Shown piece after piece: positions 46,386 to 56,219 of a stretch of 64,000 bases of DNA (position 1 is its first letter; the number at the start of each line of letters is the position of its first letter). The notes beneath the pieces were generated by a model. That model worked only from the letters and a program-made list of their open reading frames with translations, had not been told where the DNA came from and did not search any database. Position numbers and translations under genes: made by a program. Location of the stretch: IMG/VR virus record IMGVR_UViG_3300032309_001546, positions 81,920 through 145,919 of that record; one strand, 5' to 3'. Source of the DNA: a virus.

Positions 46386-49377
46386 AAGACTATTACAAGA
46401 AGGTATTGTTCAAGACTATTTTGTTAATAGTGTTAAGGGCGATTTTACCCATGAAGTCTGGGATAAGAAGAGCCCTCACTTTCTTGATTTCAAATACTTT
46501 ATTAGTGATGGCGTTGCAGAGAATAAAGTTGGCCTAGTAACTCTTACAAAGGTTACTCACGGCATGAGACCGACTCAGAACAATCTTATCTATATGCCAT
46601 CTGATTTGAAAGACGCGATTCCTACACTTACCAGTCCTTACAATATTCCTATTAAGCCTATGCATAAGGAAGTTGCTATTGTTGATGGTAAGAAGATTGA
46701 GAATAGAGAGGTAGGTGCAGTTGGTCGTGCCATTGGTGGAACTTGGGTAGACAACCCTAAAGCTGGCTATAATGTTAGCTCTATAATGATCAAGGATGGC
46801 CTTATGCTTAAGGCTCCTGACGTTGCTATGGCTCCCTATATGAAGAAGCTTGCCAAGTCTGGAATGATGACTGATGAGGATTTTGAGGGCCTTGGATGGG
46901 TACTCGTCAAGGGACTTGTTACGGATCCAGAGGCTGTAGAGAAAACTCTTGATGGCCGCTATCTTACAGTTAGTGTTGAGATGACTCCTAATGATCTTTA
47001 CGATTCTATTAGTGGTAGATCATACAAGACTGACGAGATGGAGTGGGACATTGGCGACGACATTGATGGTGTCAAGGCTTATGGTGTACCAAGTGGTCTT
47101 CGCTATCGTGGCTATGCTTATGTTACACATCCTGCTGATGTCCATGCAAGAGTAATGAATTATAAAGAAGTTGGCGGTGACGCACTTCAGCAGTATCTAG
47201 AAAACTTTAAGACTACTATGGTTGTAACCGATTGCTTTAAGAATGCTGTCACTGACATTAGCGATTCAGAAATTATGGCTAGCTTTGACAATGGTCCAGT
47301 AGCTACAGCTCCAGTTGAAATTGTAGAAGATGATGTTGATCTTTACAGTCAACTATCAGAGGAAGAGAAAGCTCTAGCTGACTCCCTTATGGCTCTTGCT
47401 GCTAAGGTTGGACCTCTTGATAAAGCTTCTGGTATTTGGGTTGGTTATGAAAGTGGCCCAGAGAATGAGAATCTTAGCATTGGTGTTAAGTGCAGTAATT
47501 GTGCCCTTCATGCTAGCGAGAATCGTTGCAAAATTATTTCCGAGACTATAGAGCCAAATGGCTACTGCAGATTTGCTGTTATTCCTGATGGGCTAGTTTC
47601 AGCAAACAAAGAAGAAGAGCCTATGGAAGACCAAACTAAATCAACTAACCAAGAGGAGCAACAAATGCCCACTGCACTATCAGAAGACAGTAAGAAAGAG
47701 ATTCTTTCAATTGTTGACGAATACATCAAGTCAAAGTCAATTGCTCCTGTGGAAGTAATGTCAGAGCTTGAAGAGTTACGATCTGGCAAAGCTATTACAG
47801 ACGAAAAGCTTGCTAAGGTTGAGCTTGATACTAAGTCACTGCTGGACTCTGTTAAGGAATTCCTTGCTAATAACTTTAATGTAGAACTAGCTGATGACAT
47901 GTCAGCTGAGATGTTCTCGGAGATGGTAAAGACAATCACTATTGATGATGCTGTTTGGTCAACCGCTTACGTTAACAATCTTCCAGACAGTGCGTTTTTC
48001 TATATTGAGTCAGGTGGTGAGAAAGATGAAGAGGGTAAGACTAAGCCTCGCTCACTTCGCCATCTTCCATATAAGGGAGACGATGGTAAGATTGATCTTC
48101 CTCATCTTCGCAATGCAATTGCTAGAGCTGGCCAGGTCAAGGGTCTTGCTGAAGATAAGGTTAAATCAATCCAGGCTCGCGCCCAGAAGATGCTTGCACG
48201 TATGCAAGATGCCGGCAAGTCCAAGATGGACGAGTCTGAGTTTGGTGAAGAAATTCAAGATTTATTTGCTGCAGAAATCGATGACGCTGCCGAGGGATTT
48301 GTTCCAACACCAGGTATGGCATCAGCTGCTAAGCGTGCTCTTGAGTGGCGTACAGAGTTTAAAAGAGGTGGTACGCCCGTGGGCGTCGCCCGCGCAAGAG
48401 ACCTTATGAATCGTAAGGAACTCTCTGCTTCTACTGTTATGCGTATGAAGAGCTTCTTTGCACGTCATGAAGTTGATAAGAAGGCTTCCGGGTTTAGCCA
48501 AGGCGAAGAAGGCTTTCCCTCTGCTGGCCGTATTGCTTGGGATCTCTGGGGTGGCGATGGTGGCAAGAGCTGGGCTGATGCCAGAGCTGCCAGAATCCAG
48601 AGAATGAGAACCGAAGACAATGCTAATGATTGGGTGCTAGATATCTTTGATGACTACTATTCAGTAGAAGATGACTACAATGAGGATATTGAAGATGCCA
48701 AGACGATTAAGGTAGGCGACTTTGTTTCGTATGCAGTCAATAAGGATCCAGATCCTCTTAGATATGCAAAAGGTAAGGTTACTAAAGTTGACAGAGATGG
48801 CAAAGTTTCTCTTGATGGAACTAGCGAATCAAAAGAAGCAACTGGTGATGATCCTGTTGCTACTCTAGAAGTCTATATGGAAGTTGAAGATTCCGAAGAC
48901 CAGACAGAAGTTGAGACCCTTGATGACGCTTCTAAGGTAAAAAAGACCGATAGAAAAGTTATAAAGAACTTCTCTGAGCTTAAGAAGATTATGGCTCCTA
49001 TCATATGGAGCAAGAAAGAAACTCCCCCTATCGGTCCTATGGGAGACCAGCAAGATAGCTCCGAGGAAACGGTTATTGAGGATGCTAGTGGTGTAAGTGG
49101 TACTCTTGCAGCTAAGGCCAAAGAGCACAATGACAAGTACGGTGACAAAGAAGGCAAGAAGGTTACTACAGGTATGCTAAGGTCTGTCTACAATCGTGGC
49201 ATTGGCGCATACAAAACAAATCCTAGTAGTGTTCGCCCTAATGTCGCAAGTGCTGAACAATGGGCATTCGCAAGAGTCAATGGCTTTCTATATGCAGTAA
49301 GAGGTGGCAGTTTCAAGAGAAAGGCTTTCGACACTGATCTATTACCAAAGGGTCACCCAAAGTCTTCTAAGAAGTAA
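46372..49377 (+). CDS. Prohead protease fused to several accessory modules, 1001 aa
   Basis: Residues 1-290 look like an XkdF-type or prohead serine protease: PMHKEV supplies the His, a REVGAVGRAIGG strand follows, and YLTVSVEM supplies the Ser. A four-cysteine motif (CSNCALHASENRC...GYCRF, about 373-400) resembles a small iron-sulphur or zinc knot. Further modules are an LPDSAFFYIESGG domain (about 535-590), an AAKRALEWRTEF...AGRIAWDLWGGD domain (about 645-730), a KOW/TUDOR-like VGDFVSYAVNK domain (about 780) and an AKEHNDKYGDKEGKK...LLPKGHP domain (about 915-1000). In other phages these often occur as separate proteins or in other combinations. Confidence 0.8.
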   Translation: MKISKRLLQEGIVQDYFVNSVKGDFTHEVWDKKSPHFLDFKYFISDGVAENKVGLVTLTKVTHGMRPTQNNLIYMPSDLKDAIPTLTSPYNIPIKPMHKEVAIVDGKKIENREVGAVGRAIGGTWVDNPKAGYNVSSIMIKDGLMLKAPDVAMAPYMKKLAKSGMMTDEDFEGLGWVLVKGLVTDPEAVEKTLDGRYLTVSVEMTPNDLYDSISGRSYKTDEMEWDIGDDIDGVKAYGVPSGLRYRGYAYVTHPADVHARVMNYKEVGGDALQQYLENFKTTMVVTDCFKNAVTDISDSEIMASFDNGPVATAPVEIVEDDVDLYSQLSEEEKALADSLMALAAKVGPLDKASGIWVGYESGPENENLSIGVKCSNCALHASENRCKIISETIEPNGYCRFAVIPDGLVSANKEEEPMEDQTKSTNQEEQQMPTALSEDSKKEILSIVDEYIKSKSIAPVEVMSELEELRSGKAITDEKLAKVELDTKSLLDSVKEFLANNFNVELADDMSAEMFSEMVKTITIDDAVWSTAYVNNLPDSAFFYIESGGEKDEEGKTKPRSLRHLPYKGDDGKIDLPHLRNAIARAGQVKGLAEDKVKSIQARAQKMLARMQDAGKSKMDESEFGEEIQDLFAAEIDDAAEGFVPTPGMASAAKRALEWRTEFKRGGTPVGVARARDLMNRKELSASTVMRMKSFFARHEVDKKASGFSQGEEGFPSAGRIAWDLWGGDGGKSWADARAARIQRMRTEDNANDWVLDIFDDYYSVEDDYNEDIEDAKTIKVGDFVSYAVNKDPDPLRYAKGKVTKVDRDGKVSLDGTSESKEATGDDPVATLEVYMEVEDSEDQTEVETLDDASKVKKTDRKVIKNFSELKKIMAPIIWSKKETPPIGPMGDQQDSSEETVIEDASGVSGTLAAKAKEHNDKYGDKEGKKVTTGMLRSVYNRGIGAYKTNPSSVRPNVASAEQWAFARVNGFLYAVRGGSFKRKAFDTDLLPKGHPKSSKK

Positions 49378-49419
49378 TATATATTTAACACGTAACACTA
49401 ATCCTTTTGGAGGAATAAT

Positions 49420-50235
49420 ATGGAAACTGAAATGACAACTAGCCCAGCTCAAGTAGCTGACGCTCTCAAGGGCTTACTTAGCAATGTAATTGCTCTCTAC
49501 TCAAGTGCACATCGTGCGCATTGGAATGTGGCTGGCCCTGACTTTGCTCAGTATCATGAGCTATTTGGAAATATCTATGATGACATCTACTCTAATTCAG
49601 TAGATCCACTTGCTGAGAATATTCGTAAGCTTGGCTCATTTCCTCACTCTCTTACTTATATGGTCGAGACAGCATCAATCAAAGATGACTCTATGACTAC
49701 TGAAGCAAGTGAACTTGCTCTTGATATTTACAAGAAGAATGTGACGATGCTTGGTATGCTTAAAGATCTCTTTGACATGGCCAACGCTGCTAATGAACAG
49801 GGTGTTGCTAACTTCCTTGCTGAGCGTATTGATATGCATCAGAAGTGGCAGTGGCAACTTAGCTCTTCCCTTCAGACTGCTGGTATGGAAATTCCAAGTG
49901 AATCTTCTACTGAGGAAGTTAGCGAAGAAATGAGTGGCCCAATGGACTCTGTGGAAGAGACAGTGACTGAGATTGCTGATAGCTCAGAGCCAGAAGAGAT
50001 TGTTATTGAAGATTCTGTTGAGCCAAAAGAGCTTGGTAAGAAGCTTGATATGAATACCATTGAAGATGCAATGGATACCACACCTGAATACTGGACATCT
50101 GTAGAGCGCAGAGTCGCTAGTAAATATAAGGAATTACGAAATCATGATATAAATAAAGCTGAGAACTATCTTGTTCAACAGGTGCGTTCTGGCTTTATTT
50201 CAGGAAAGTTTAACCCACTAGATGTGAAAGTCTAA
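49420..50235 (+). CDS. Dps/ferritin-like protein with acidic tail, 271 aa
   Basis: Behind TTGGAGGAATA. Residues about 9-155 match the Dps layout: LSNVIALYSSAHRAHWNVAG, then YHELFGNIYDDIY and DPLAENIRKLGSFP. The His-Trp-Asn and downstream acidic residues correspond to the ferroxidase ligands of Dps. Dps proteins form twelve-subunit shells that store iron and protect DNA. Residues 160-215 are acidic and low in complexity, and the last 55 (VERRVASKYKELRNHD...) form a helical basic end. Its place between protease and capsid genes suggests a virion-associated or scaffold-like role. Confidence 0.75.
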   Translation: METEMTTSPAQVADALKGLLSNVIALYSSAHRAHWNVAGPDFAQYHELFGNIYDDIYSNSVDPLAENIRKLGSFPHSLTYMVETASIKDDSMTTEASELALDIYKKNVTMLGMLKDLFDMANAANEQGVANFLAERIDMHQKWQWQLSSSLQTAGMEIPSESSTEEVSEEMSGPMDSVEETVTEIADSSEPEEIVIEDSVEPKELGKKLDMNTIEDAMDTTPEYWTSVERRVASKYKELRNHDINKAENYLVQQVRSGFISGKFNPLDVKV

Positions 50236-50256
50236 CCCAAATTATAGGAGAAAACT

Positions 50257-51816
50257 ATGGCAACATACAGAAAGTTTAGAGATATCGATTACGGTAAGCC
50301 GATTATCGCCCCTACGCATGGCGACACGGTTGCTCCTCAGAATGACCTTGCCGCTGCGGCTTGGCTACCCGTTGACCCAACCGATGCTAATATTGCAATG
50401 GGTTTCCACTCTTATGACTACCAACGCCATGTCTTCACCGACAAGGTTGTTATCATGCCTGGTAAGCTTGTCGCTCTTACGCGTGAAAGCCTTACTGGTG
50501 ACAATACCATTTCTTCAATCAATCAAGGTACCGTAGGTCGTCTTGTCCCGGCTGGTGTTCGTCTTGCTTGGAAGGCTGCTGCTGGTACAGGTGTTACTGT
50601 TCTCCAGTATACTGCCGTTGACGTCGCTGAGAGAATTGAAGACCTTGGTACAGGTCGCCCTGTCACAGGTCCTAAGACCTACACTAAGAATGCCCTTACA
50701 ACTAAGCTTCAAGAGCGTGGCCTTCTTGGCGACGGTGAGACTCTTGACCAACTAATTTCTCGTCCAATTGGTGTAGCTGCTAACGTGGTTTATGCTTGGG
50801 CCGGTGGCGATGGTACGCAGCCCAATAAGCTTCGTTTCATGAACTATCGTCGTGAGAATAAGTCAACGTTCTGGACTGGCCAGGACCATACCCTTCGTCT
50901 TCCTGTTGCTCCTGCTAAGTCCTATAACATCTCTGCTCTCAATCTTACGGTTGATGCAAATGCTAGCGCTTCATGGGATGGAACTAAGAAGCTTGTGCTA
51001 CTTGGTGATGGTACTACTGTTGCTGCAGCTAGCGCGGGCACCACACTTTCAAACTACTATCATGGTGCTGACTTCGCTAAGCAAGCTACCTATGCTAACG
51101 TGAAGGCTATGTTTGATGAGCGTTACGCTGATCTTGCTACTAATGCAAGTGCCAAGGTGCTTGTCCTTGGTCATCAGGGTATTGAAAGCAACATCTACAA
51201 TACCATTGAACTTTGGTCAGTAACTGGTGCTGGTACATCTACTCTTACACAAGGTACTAATCTTACATCAACCTGGCTAGCTACAGAAAAGGCAGCTCCT
51301 GCTGGCGTTAAGGCTGCTGGCGATTACTTTGTGGACCGTGATCTTGGTCTTCTTTTTGTGCACACTGACTGCCCTGCTACTGGTGACTATCTTGTTGCCT
51401 TCCGTCTTGCTGCTGAAGTTGAGTCATACAGTGGTAATGTCTTTGCTGCTGTTGGCAAGGCTGTCAAGCCTGGCGATTATCTCACCTACGATAAGTATTC
51501 CAACTTTGTTCCTTACATTGCTCGCCCTGACGAGACAGAGCTTATTGCAGAGCAAGGCACAGCCGGAGCTGCTGATCTTAGTGTAGTGGCTTATGTCAAT
51601 CCTACTACCTACCATCGTCCAGAGGACATTGTTGGTAAGTGCTATACGCTTGACCGTTCACCTAAGGCTGATCTTGCTACCGTCAAGACTTTCCACGATT
51701 ATGAAGGCGTGTCACTCGCTGATCGTACTCCTGGTTCGGCTAACGATGGTCATCCTGCAGAAATTCATCAGTCATTCGGTGGTCAGTTCGCTGCCATCGT
51801 GCGCGTCCTACTCTAA
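50257..51816 (+). CDS. Head protein, probable decoration or fibre-type, 519 aa
   Basis: Behind ATAGGAGAAAACT. The chain is beta-rich with many Gly, Thr and Ala residues and no membrane segment (YQRHVFTDKVVIMPGKLVALT). Codon choice is GC-richer than in the tail genes, resembling the major capsid gene directly after it, which fits a highly expressed virion protein. A head decoration or stabilising protein is the likeliest role. No family can be named. Confidence 0.7.
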   Translation: MATYRKFRDIDYGKPIIAPTHGDTVAPQNDLAAAAWLPVDPTDANIAMGFHSYDYQRHVFTDKVVIMPGKLVALTRESLTGDNTISSINQGTVGRLVPAGVRLAWKAAAGTGVTVLQYTAVDVAERIEDLGTGRPVTGPKTYTKNALTTKLQERGLLGDGETLDQLISRPIGVAANVVYAWAGGDGTQPNKLRFMNYRRENKSTFWTGQDHTLRLPVAPAKSYNISALNLTVDANASASWDGTKKLVLLGDGTTVAAASAGTTLSNYYHGADFAKQATYANVKAMFDERYADLATNASAKVLVLGHQGIESNIYNTIELWSVTGAGTSTLTQGTNLTSTWLATEKAAPAGVKAAGDYFVDRDLGLLFVHTDCPATGDYLVAFRLAAEVESYSGNVFAAVGKAVKPGDYLTYDKYSNFVPYIARPDETELIAEQGTAGAADLSVVAYVNPTTYHRPEDIVGKCYTLDRSPKADLATVKTFHDYEGVSLADRTPGSANDGHPAEIHQSFGGQFAAIVRVLL

Positions 51817-51850
51817 TTAAAATCATAATCTCAATAAGGAGAACCGAAAC

Positions 51851-53137
51851 ATGTCAAGACTAAAGCACAAGAACCTAGAAATTGCTGATCAGAGTGAGCT
51901 TACAGCGCTCATCAAGAACAACGGTTGGCTTCCTGGCTCAGACCACTCCAGCGACTCACGTCTTTCAATCGAAGACGCGATTACGTCAGCTGAGCTTGGG
52001 CCCTGGGTCAAGCACTCAATTGTTGAGATTATGATGGAGCCGATGGAGCCTATGCTCAATCTTACCCCACTCCTTGATACCATTCCTGCACCGGATGGTA
52101 TTACTGAGTTCCGCCTTCCCGCCCTTTCAGCTTTTACTGTCCATAAGGTCACTGAGCTTGAAGGTTATCGTGAAGAGCGTGTGACAACTGGCGGTGGTAT
52201 GGCTACGGCCGCCATTGACAAGTGGGGTGTTATGATCTCCCTTACGCAAGAGGCAATCAAGGCTTCCAACTGGAATCTCCTTGGTTACTTGGCCCGTGAG
52301 GCTGGTCGTGCTTTCGCTCGCCGCAAGGAGACCGAAATCGCCAAGCACATCACGAACATCAGCGTTCCTGCGTTTGACAATCTTAATCCTACTCAGTCAG
52401 CTCTTGGTATCACGACTGGTCGTGACATCACGATGAAGACCAATGGTACTCTTACCATGGATGACCTTTTCAACGCTTATCATCTTCTCATTCAGAGAGG
52501 CTTTACGCCTGATACGCTTATCTGCCATCCCCTTACGTACCTTATGTTTGTACGCGACCCCGTCCTTCGTGCATTTGCCATGCAGAGCGGTAGCGGCAAT
52601 CTCTTTGGTAACTACTCGGGTTCAGCTGCCAACGTTAGCGGTGTTCCTGACGCCGTTAAGGGTGTTCTTTCAAAGGGTTATTCACGCGGTCAGCTTGGTA
52701 CTGGTGCCGATGGCTCCAAGGCCTCGCTTAAGGACTTCAACGTTAACGCCATCACAGCTGCTCCTCAGCTTCCTCTTGGCCTTCCGTTCGGTCTCCGCAT
52801 TGTGACCTCACGTTTCATGCCTTACGATCCTGCTACTAAGCTTACCGATATCGTTCTTTGCGATAGCAAGTCACTTGGTGCTCTAATCGTTGGTTCAGGC
52901 ATTGTTGCTGACGAGTGGGAAGACAAGTACTTCGAGACCTTCAAGATGAAGTGGTCAGAGAAGTGGGGTATCTTCATGTATAACGAAGGCCAGGGTCTAG
53001 TTACGCTTAAGAATATCTTCTGCGAGCAGAACTTCTACTCACCTGAGATTGCACGTCCTTACTACAATGTTACGGATGGCGATTTCCTTGCAGCGGTTCC
53101 TGGTGTTGCTCCGATTAGCACTCAGTTCCCTGACTAA
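51851..53137 (+). CDS. Major capsid protein (HK97-type), 428 aa
   Basis: Behind AAGGAGAACCGAAAC. It has the features of an HK97-fold capsid protein: an N-terminal arm, ELGPWVKHSIVEIMMEPMEP, the E-loop-type TELEGYREERVTTGGG, the spine-helix region LAREAGRAFARRKETEIAKHI, and a C-terminal P/A domain. The codon bias is the strongest in the right half (many CTT, GCC and GGT codons), as expected for the most abundant virion protein. A terminator follows. No separate scaffold gene is obvious. Confidence 0.9.
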   Translation: MSRLKHKNLEIADQSELTALIKNNGWLPGSDHSSDSRLSIEDAITSAELGPWVKHSIVEIMMEPMEPMLNLTPLLDTIPAPDGITEFRLPALSAFTVHKVTELEGYREERVTTGGGMATAAIDKWGVMISLTQEAIKASNWNLLGYLAREAGRAFARRKETEIAKHITNISVPAFDNLNPTQSALGITTGRDITMKTNGTLTMDDLFNAYHLLIQRGFTPDTLICHPLTYLMFVRDPVLRAFAMQSGSGNLFGNYSGSAANVSGVPDAVKGVLSKGYSRGQLGTGADGSKASLKDFNVNAITAAPQLPLGLPFGLRIVTSRFMPYDPATKLTDIVLCDSKSLGALIVGSGIVADEWEDKYFETFKMKWSEKWGIFMYNEGQGLVTLKNIFCEQNFYSPEIARPYYNVTDGDFLAAVPGVAPISTQFPD

Positions 53138-53165
53138 TAGTTAGGAAACAAGTAATAGATAAATA

Positions 53166-53200
53166 GCCCTCAGGTCGAAAGGCCTGGGGGCTTTCTTTTT
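53166..53200 (+). terminator. Intrinsic terminator after the capsid gene
   Basis: AGCCCTCAGGTC, loop GAAA, GGCCTGGGGGCT, then TTCTTTTT. Confidence 0.9.
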
Positions 53201-53225
53201 GTTATAATGTCCCTAGCTAGATATT
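53196..53225 (+). promoter_or_regulatory. Possible promoter for the neck genes
   Basis: A TATAAT-like hexamer (GTTATAATG, near 53201-53209) lies directly after the capsid terminator. No convincing -35 box is seen, so it is only suggestive. Confidence 0.3.
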
Positions 53226-53242
53226 AATCACTAGGAGTAGAT

Positions 53243-53461
53243 ATGAGTTTAGAAGATAAGATCGCCCGCGCCCTTTCAACTGTCACGTCTAATAAGGACA
53301 TGGAAGCTCTATTCAGAAGGTTAGCCTTTGAAGAGCATCAGGCAATTATGGAAGATGAAGATTGCGTTATAGAGGCTGAGAGTCTTGAGACTCAAGAAAT
53401 TACTTTAGTTACTGGCTGCGAAGTTGATTGTACTCTTGAATCTTACATTGAGGAGTTCTAA
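53243..53461 (+). CDS. Small acidic protein, 72 aa
   Basis: Behind CTAGGAGTAGAT. A helical first half (DKIARALSTVTSNKDMEALFRRLAF) is followed by a very acidic C-terminal half (EDEDCVIEAESLETQE) with three cysteines. The start of the next gene follows its stop directly. Possibly a small neck or chaperone-type protein; no family is recognised. Confidence 0.7.
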   Translation: MSLEDKIARALSTVTSNKDMEALFRRLAFEEHQAIMEDEDCVIEAESLETQEITLVTGCEVDCTLESYIEEF

Positions 53462-53463
53462 CA

Positions 53464-54570
53464 ATGGCTTTTACTATTGTTTCAGTTTGGCCAGATGATG
53501 GCTTTAATGTTTTTCCTACAGGGGAAAAGATTGAAATTCTTTTTAATCAAGAAGTCTCTGAGTTTCTTGCTGAGAATAGTATTAGTTTAGTTGGTCCAGA
53601 TAACCATATTGTTACTGGTATTGAATTTGAAGAAAAGCTTTATAAGTTCTCAAGTGAGACTAACTATGCTAAGGTCCTTGAAACCTTACATCTGAAAGGT
53701 GAAGTTCCGCTTGAGTTAGAGGTTATCAGATGTGATGCGTCTGGTAATGCTCTTGAAGAGCAAATGAGTTATGCTTACAGTGCTACTGTCAAAAGTAAAT
53801 TAATTATTAGACCTAAGTCTTTCTTGCAGGAGAAAACAGATTATCGCTTGCTAATTAGCGGGTCGTCTACTCCTGACAATGAATGGAGTTATATCGGATC
53901 CCGAACTGTATTTGATGCAGAGAAAGATGCCCTTACCTCTACCGGAGAAGGAATCCTAAAGGCTAGTGGATATTACACTGGAGCAACAAGTGATGTTCTT
54001 GTGGTTGAAGTTGCTAGGGCAGGCAGCTCATCTACTTGTAAATTAAACTGGTATTTTGAAAGCGCCGCACTTGTAACTCATGATCTTTTACCTTTAACCG
54101 GACGCAATAAGATTGCCAAAGATAAAGATATCTATCTAGAGTTAATTGGTGGCGCAGCTGATGCATTTAAGGTTGGAGATGCATGGACTATTAATCTACG
54201 TCCAATAGAATATCTTGCAGATACTTATAAGCTTGATTTCTCAACCGCTGCTAATCAAGTTAAAGAGCTACCTACTACAGTATCACAGAGTCCAATTGGA
54301 TTAGACGCTCCTACTCAGGCAGAGCTAGAGGCTGCCGCTGCTGAGTTTCAATTAGTAAAGATCGAACCAGAGTACGGTTCTAGTAATATAACTTTAAAGA
54401 CCAAGCAAATTATTCTTACCTTTAATAAGAATGTTGATCCTACTAGCGTAACAGCAGATACAGTTAAGTTGTTCAGGAATATTATGGATGGCAACCAGGA
54501 TGCAGTTGATGTCGGCTACTCTTGGATTGTTAATGGCAAAAAAATTATCATTAACATAATAAGGGAATAA
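53464..54570 (+). CDS. Virion protein with two Ig-like (SbsA-type) domains, 368 aa
   Basis: The two ends carry the same domain type: residues 1-40 (VWPDDGFNVFPTGEKIEILFNQEV) and about 298-340 (IEPEYGSSNITLKTKQIILTFNKNVDP) both show the Pxxg...I.i.Fn..v.... pattern of bacterial SbsA/Big_5 Ig-like domains, which are common on surface and virion proteins. The middle is beta-rich. Placed after the capsid gene, it may be a head fibre, decoration or neck protein. Confidence 0.7.
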   Translation: MAFTIVSVWPDDGFNVFPTGEKIEILFNQEVSEFLAENSISLVGPDNHIVTGIEFEEKLYKFSSETNYAKVLETLHLKGEVPLELEVIRCDASGNALEEQMSYAYSATVKSKLIIRPKSFLQEKTDYRLLISGSSTPDNEWSYIGSRTVFDAEKDALTSTGEGILKASGYYTGATSDVLVVEVARAGSSSTCKLNWYFESAALVTHDLLPLTGRNKIAKDKDIYLELIGGAADAFKVGDAWTINLRPIEYLADTYKLDFSTAANQVKELPTTVSQSPIGLDAPTQAELEAAAAEFQLVKIEPEYGSSNITLKTKQIILTFNKNVDPTSVTADTVKLFRNIMDGNQDAVDVGYSWIVNGKKIIINIIRE

Positions 54571-54571
54571 T

Positions 54572-55660
54572 ATGTTAACCGTAATACAAGGAGAAACAGT
54601 TGATATTGTTTGTCAAGTCAGAGATGGCAATGGCTACTTAACTAATGGGCTTAATCCTATTGTCTCTATTTATCCCTATGGTAGAAAGCCTGGATTGCCA
54701 GGTGTGAATCTCGAAGATGATGCAATTGTCTATCAAGACGATCCTGGTGCAGCAACCAAGTATGGTCAGTACACTTACAGCTACTTAACTGCTGCTGATG
54801 CGCAGGTTGGTGAATGGTGGGCTTACTTCGAAGTGAATGTTGGAACAGCACTTGTTCCTGTCATGTTTACAAGCCTTATTCCGTTTAGTGTGCTTCCAAG
54901 TAGCAACTCTGCTAATGCTTATTCCCAAGATGACGGCTTTGATACTTTACTTAATAATAATCAATATGTTATAGAGATTAGAGGTATCAAGGAAGTTGGT
55001 GCTGCTGTTGGTTCTGTTGGTATAGAAGATGAGTCTTGGTTCACCAGCAGATACACTCCTATGTATGCAACTTATGATCAAGTCTTATCTAGCGTTGGTA
55101 GCATTGTAGGTGATGTTGACGCAGATACAGTTAACTATCTTATTTATAGATATTCAAAGATTGTTGAAGCAATGGTCTTTAATATGCCTCGTGAAAATGG
55201 AACACAGAAGTGGCTTGACTATGTGAAGATGGAATATGTAATTATTAACAGCTCCATTGATCTTATAGAAAACATTTCGCTTGCATTAGGTGCGCCTAAG
55301 TCTAAGCAACTTGGTGATCTTAAAGTTGAATGGGCTGACAACGCTGCGGCGTTAAAAGTTAAGATTGAGCAGATGAGAAAGCGTGACGAAGACTTGCATA
55401 GAATTCTTCACAGCAATGGTAATCTTTCCTATGGTGCTAGTCTTAATGCTGGTATGGCAATCAAAGGATACATGGGAGCAGACTATCCTGCCTTTGGTAG
55501 ATCAATTGATAACATGCCTAGATTCGCACCTAGTGTTAACGTTAAGACTAGACTGCCTGGATCTTACAGATACTACCCAGATTATGCTTATCAGAACCGC
55601 TATCGTTACCGGTACATTTATAGAAATATAAATGGGAACTGGCCAGATACTGGTAGCTAA
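54572..55660 (+). CDS. Neck-region virion protein, 362 aa
   Basis: Residues 1-110 form an Ig-like beta domain (LTVIQGETVDIVCQVRDGNGYLTNG ending in a FSVLP strand), similar to the start of several phage fibre and neck proteins. The remainder is helical (INSSIDLIENISLALGAPKSKQLG, VKIEQMRKRDEDLHRIL) and ends Tyr/Arg-rich (YRYYPDYAYQNRYRYRY). The basic-aromatic tail may bind a partner. It is probably a head-tail connector or fibre-attachment protein; not certain. Confidence 0.65.
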   Translation: MLTVIQGETVDIVCQVRDGNGYLTNGLNPIVSIYPYGRKPGLPGVNLEDDAIVYQDDPGAATKYGQYTYSYLTAADAQVGEWWAYFEVNVGTALVPVMFTSLIPFSVLPSSNSANAYSQDDGFDTLLNNNQYVIEIRGIKEVGAAVGSVGIEDESWFTSRYTPMYATYDQVLSSVGSIVGDVDADTVNYLIYRYSKIVEAMVFNMPRENGTQKWLDYVKMEYVIINSSIDLIENISLALGAPKSKQLGDLKVEWADNAAALKVKIEQMRKRDEDLHRILHSNGNLSYGASLNAGMAIKGYMGADYPAFGRSIDNMPRFAPSVNVKTRLPGSYRYYPDYAYQNRYRYRYIYRNINGNWPDTGS

Positions 55661-55669
55661 GGAGGACTA

Positions 55670-56218
55670 ATGCCAATCGGAAAAAGTCGTTTTTATCGCT
55701 CAAGCTCGATTCCAAAGACTACACAAAAAGAAGTAGACTTACGCAAAGAGACTAAGGATACTTTTACAGGCTCAGTCTATGAAATTCCAAAGTCTTTTAA
55801 AGTTATGCTTAGAAAGTTTAGACGTAACGATAATAAGTATAGAATTCCATGTTCTTGTAATGTAGCTAAAGAGGGACAAGGTCATCAAAAATGTAGTGTT
55901 TGCCTTGGCGAAGGTTATCTATGGGATGAGCATTATGTTGATACTTTTAAGGTTGACATTGGCAGTGATCAAGAAAAAGCGGGCGCATCTCTTTTGACTG
56001 AAATAGGTAGGAGTAAGAAACAATTCTGTAAGTTCTATGTCCAAGATACAGTTACTATAGACTATGAAGACAAGATCATTGAGCTGGCACTAGAACCTGA
56101 CGGTACTCTTGTTAAGCCAGAACGTCGCCATATTGTTTGGACTATCAATACATTGAATGAGAAGAGATCAGATACTGGTCGAATAGAATACATAATCTTA
56201 TACTGCAGGAAATACTAA
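55670..56218 (+). CDS. Zinc-site phage protein of the head-tail region, 182 aa
   Basis: Behind AAGGAGGACTA. The middle holds two CxC/CxxC pairs (IPCSCNVAKEGQGHQKCSVC) followed by GEGYLWDEH, the pattern of a small zinc ribbon known in proteins located between head and tail genes of other contractile or long-tailed phages. The rest is a compact beta-rich domain. A head completion or connector role is likely from position. Confidence 0.7.
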   Translation: MPIGKSRFYRSSSIPKTTQKEVDLRKETKDTFTGSVYEIPKSFKVMLRKFRRNDNKYRIPCSCNVAKEGQGHQKCSVCLGEGYLWDEHYVDTFKVDIGSDQEKAGASLLTEIGRSKKQFCKFYVQDTVTIDYEDKIIELALEPDGTLVKPERRHIVWTINTLNEKRSDTGRIEYIILYCRKY

Positions 56219-56219
56219 T

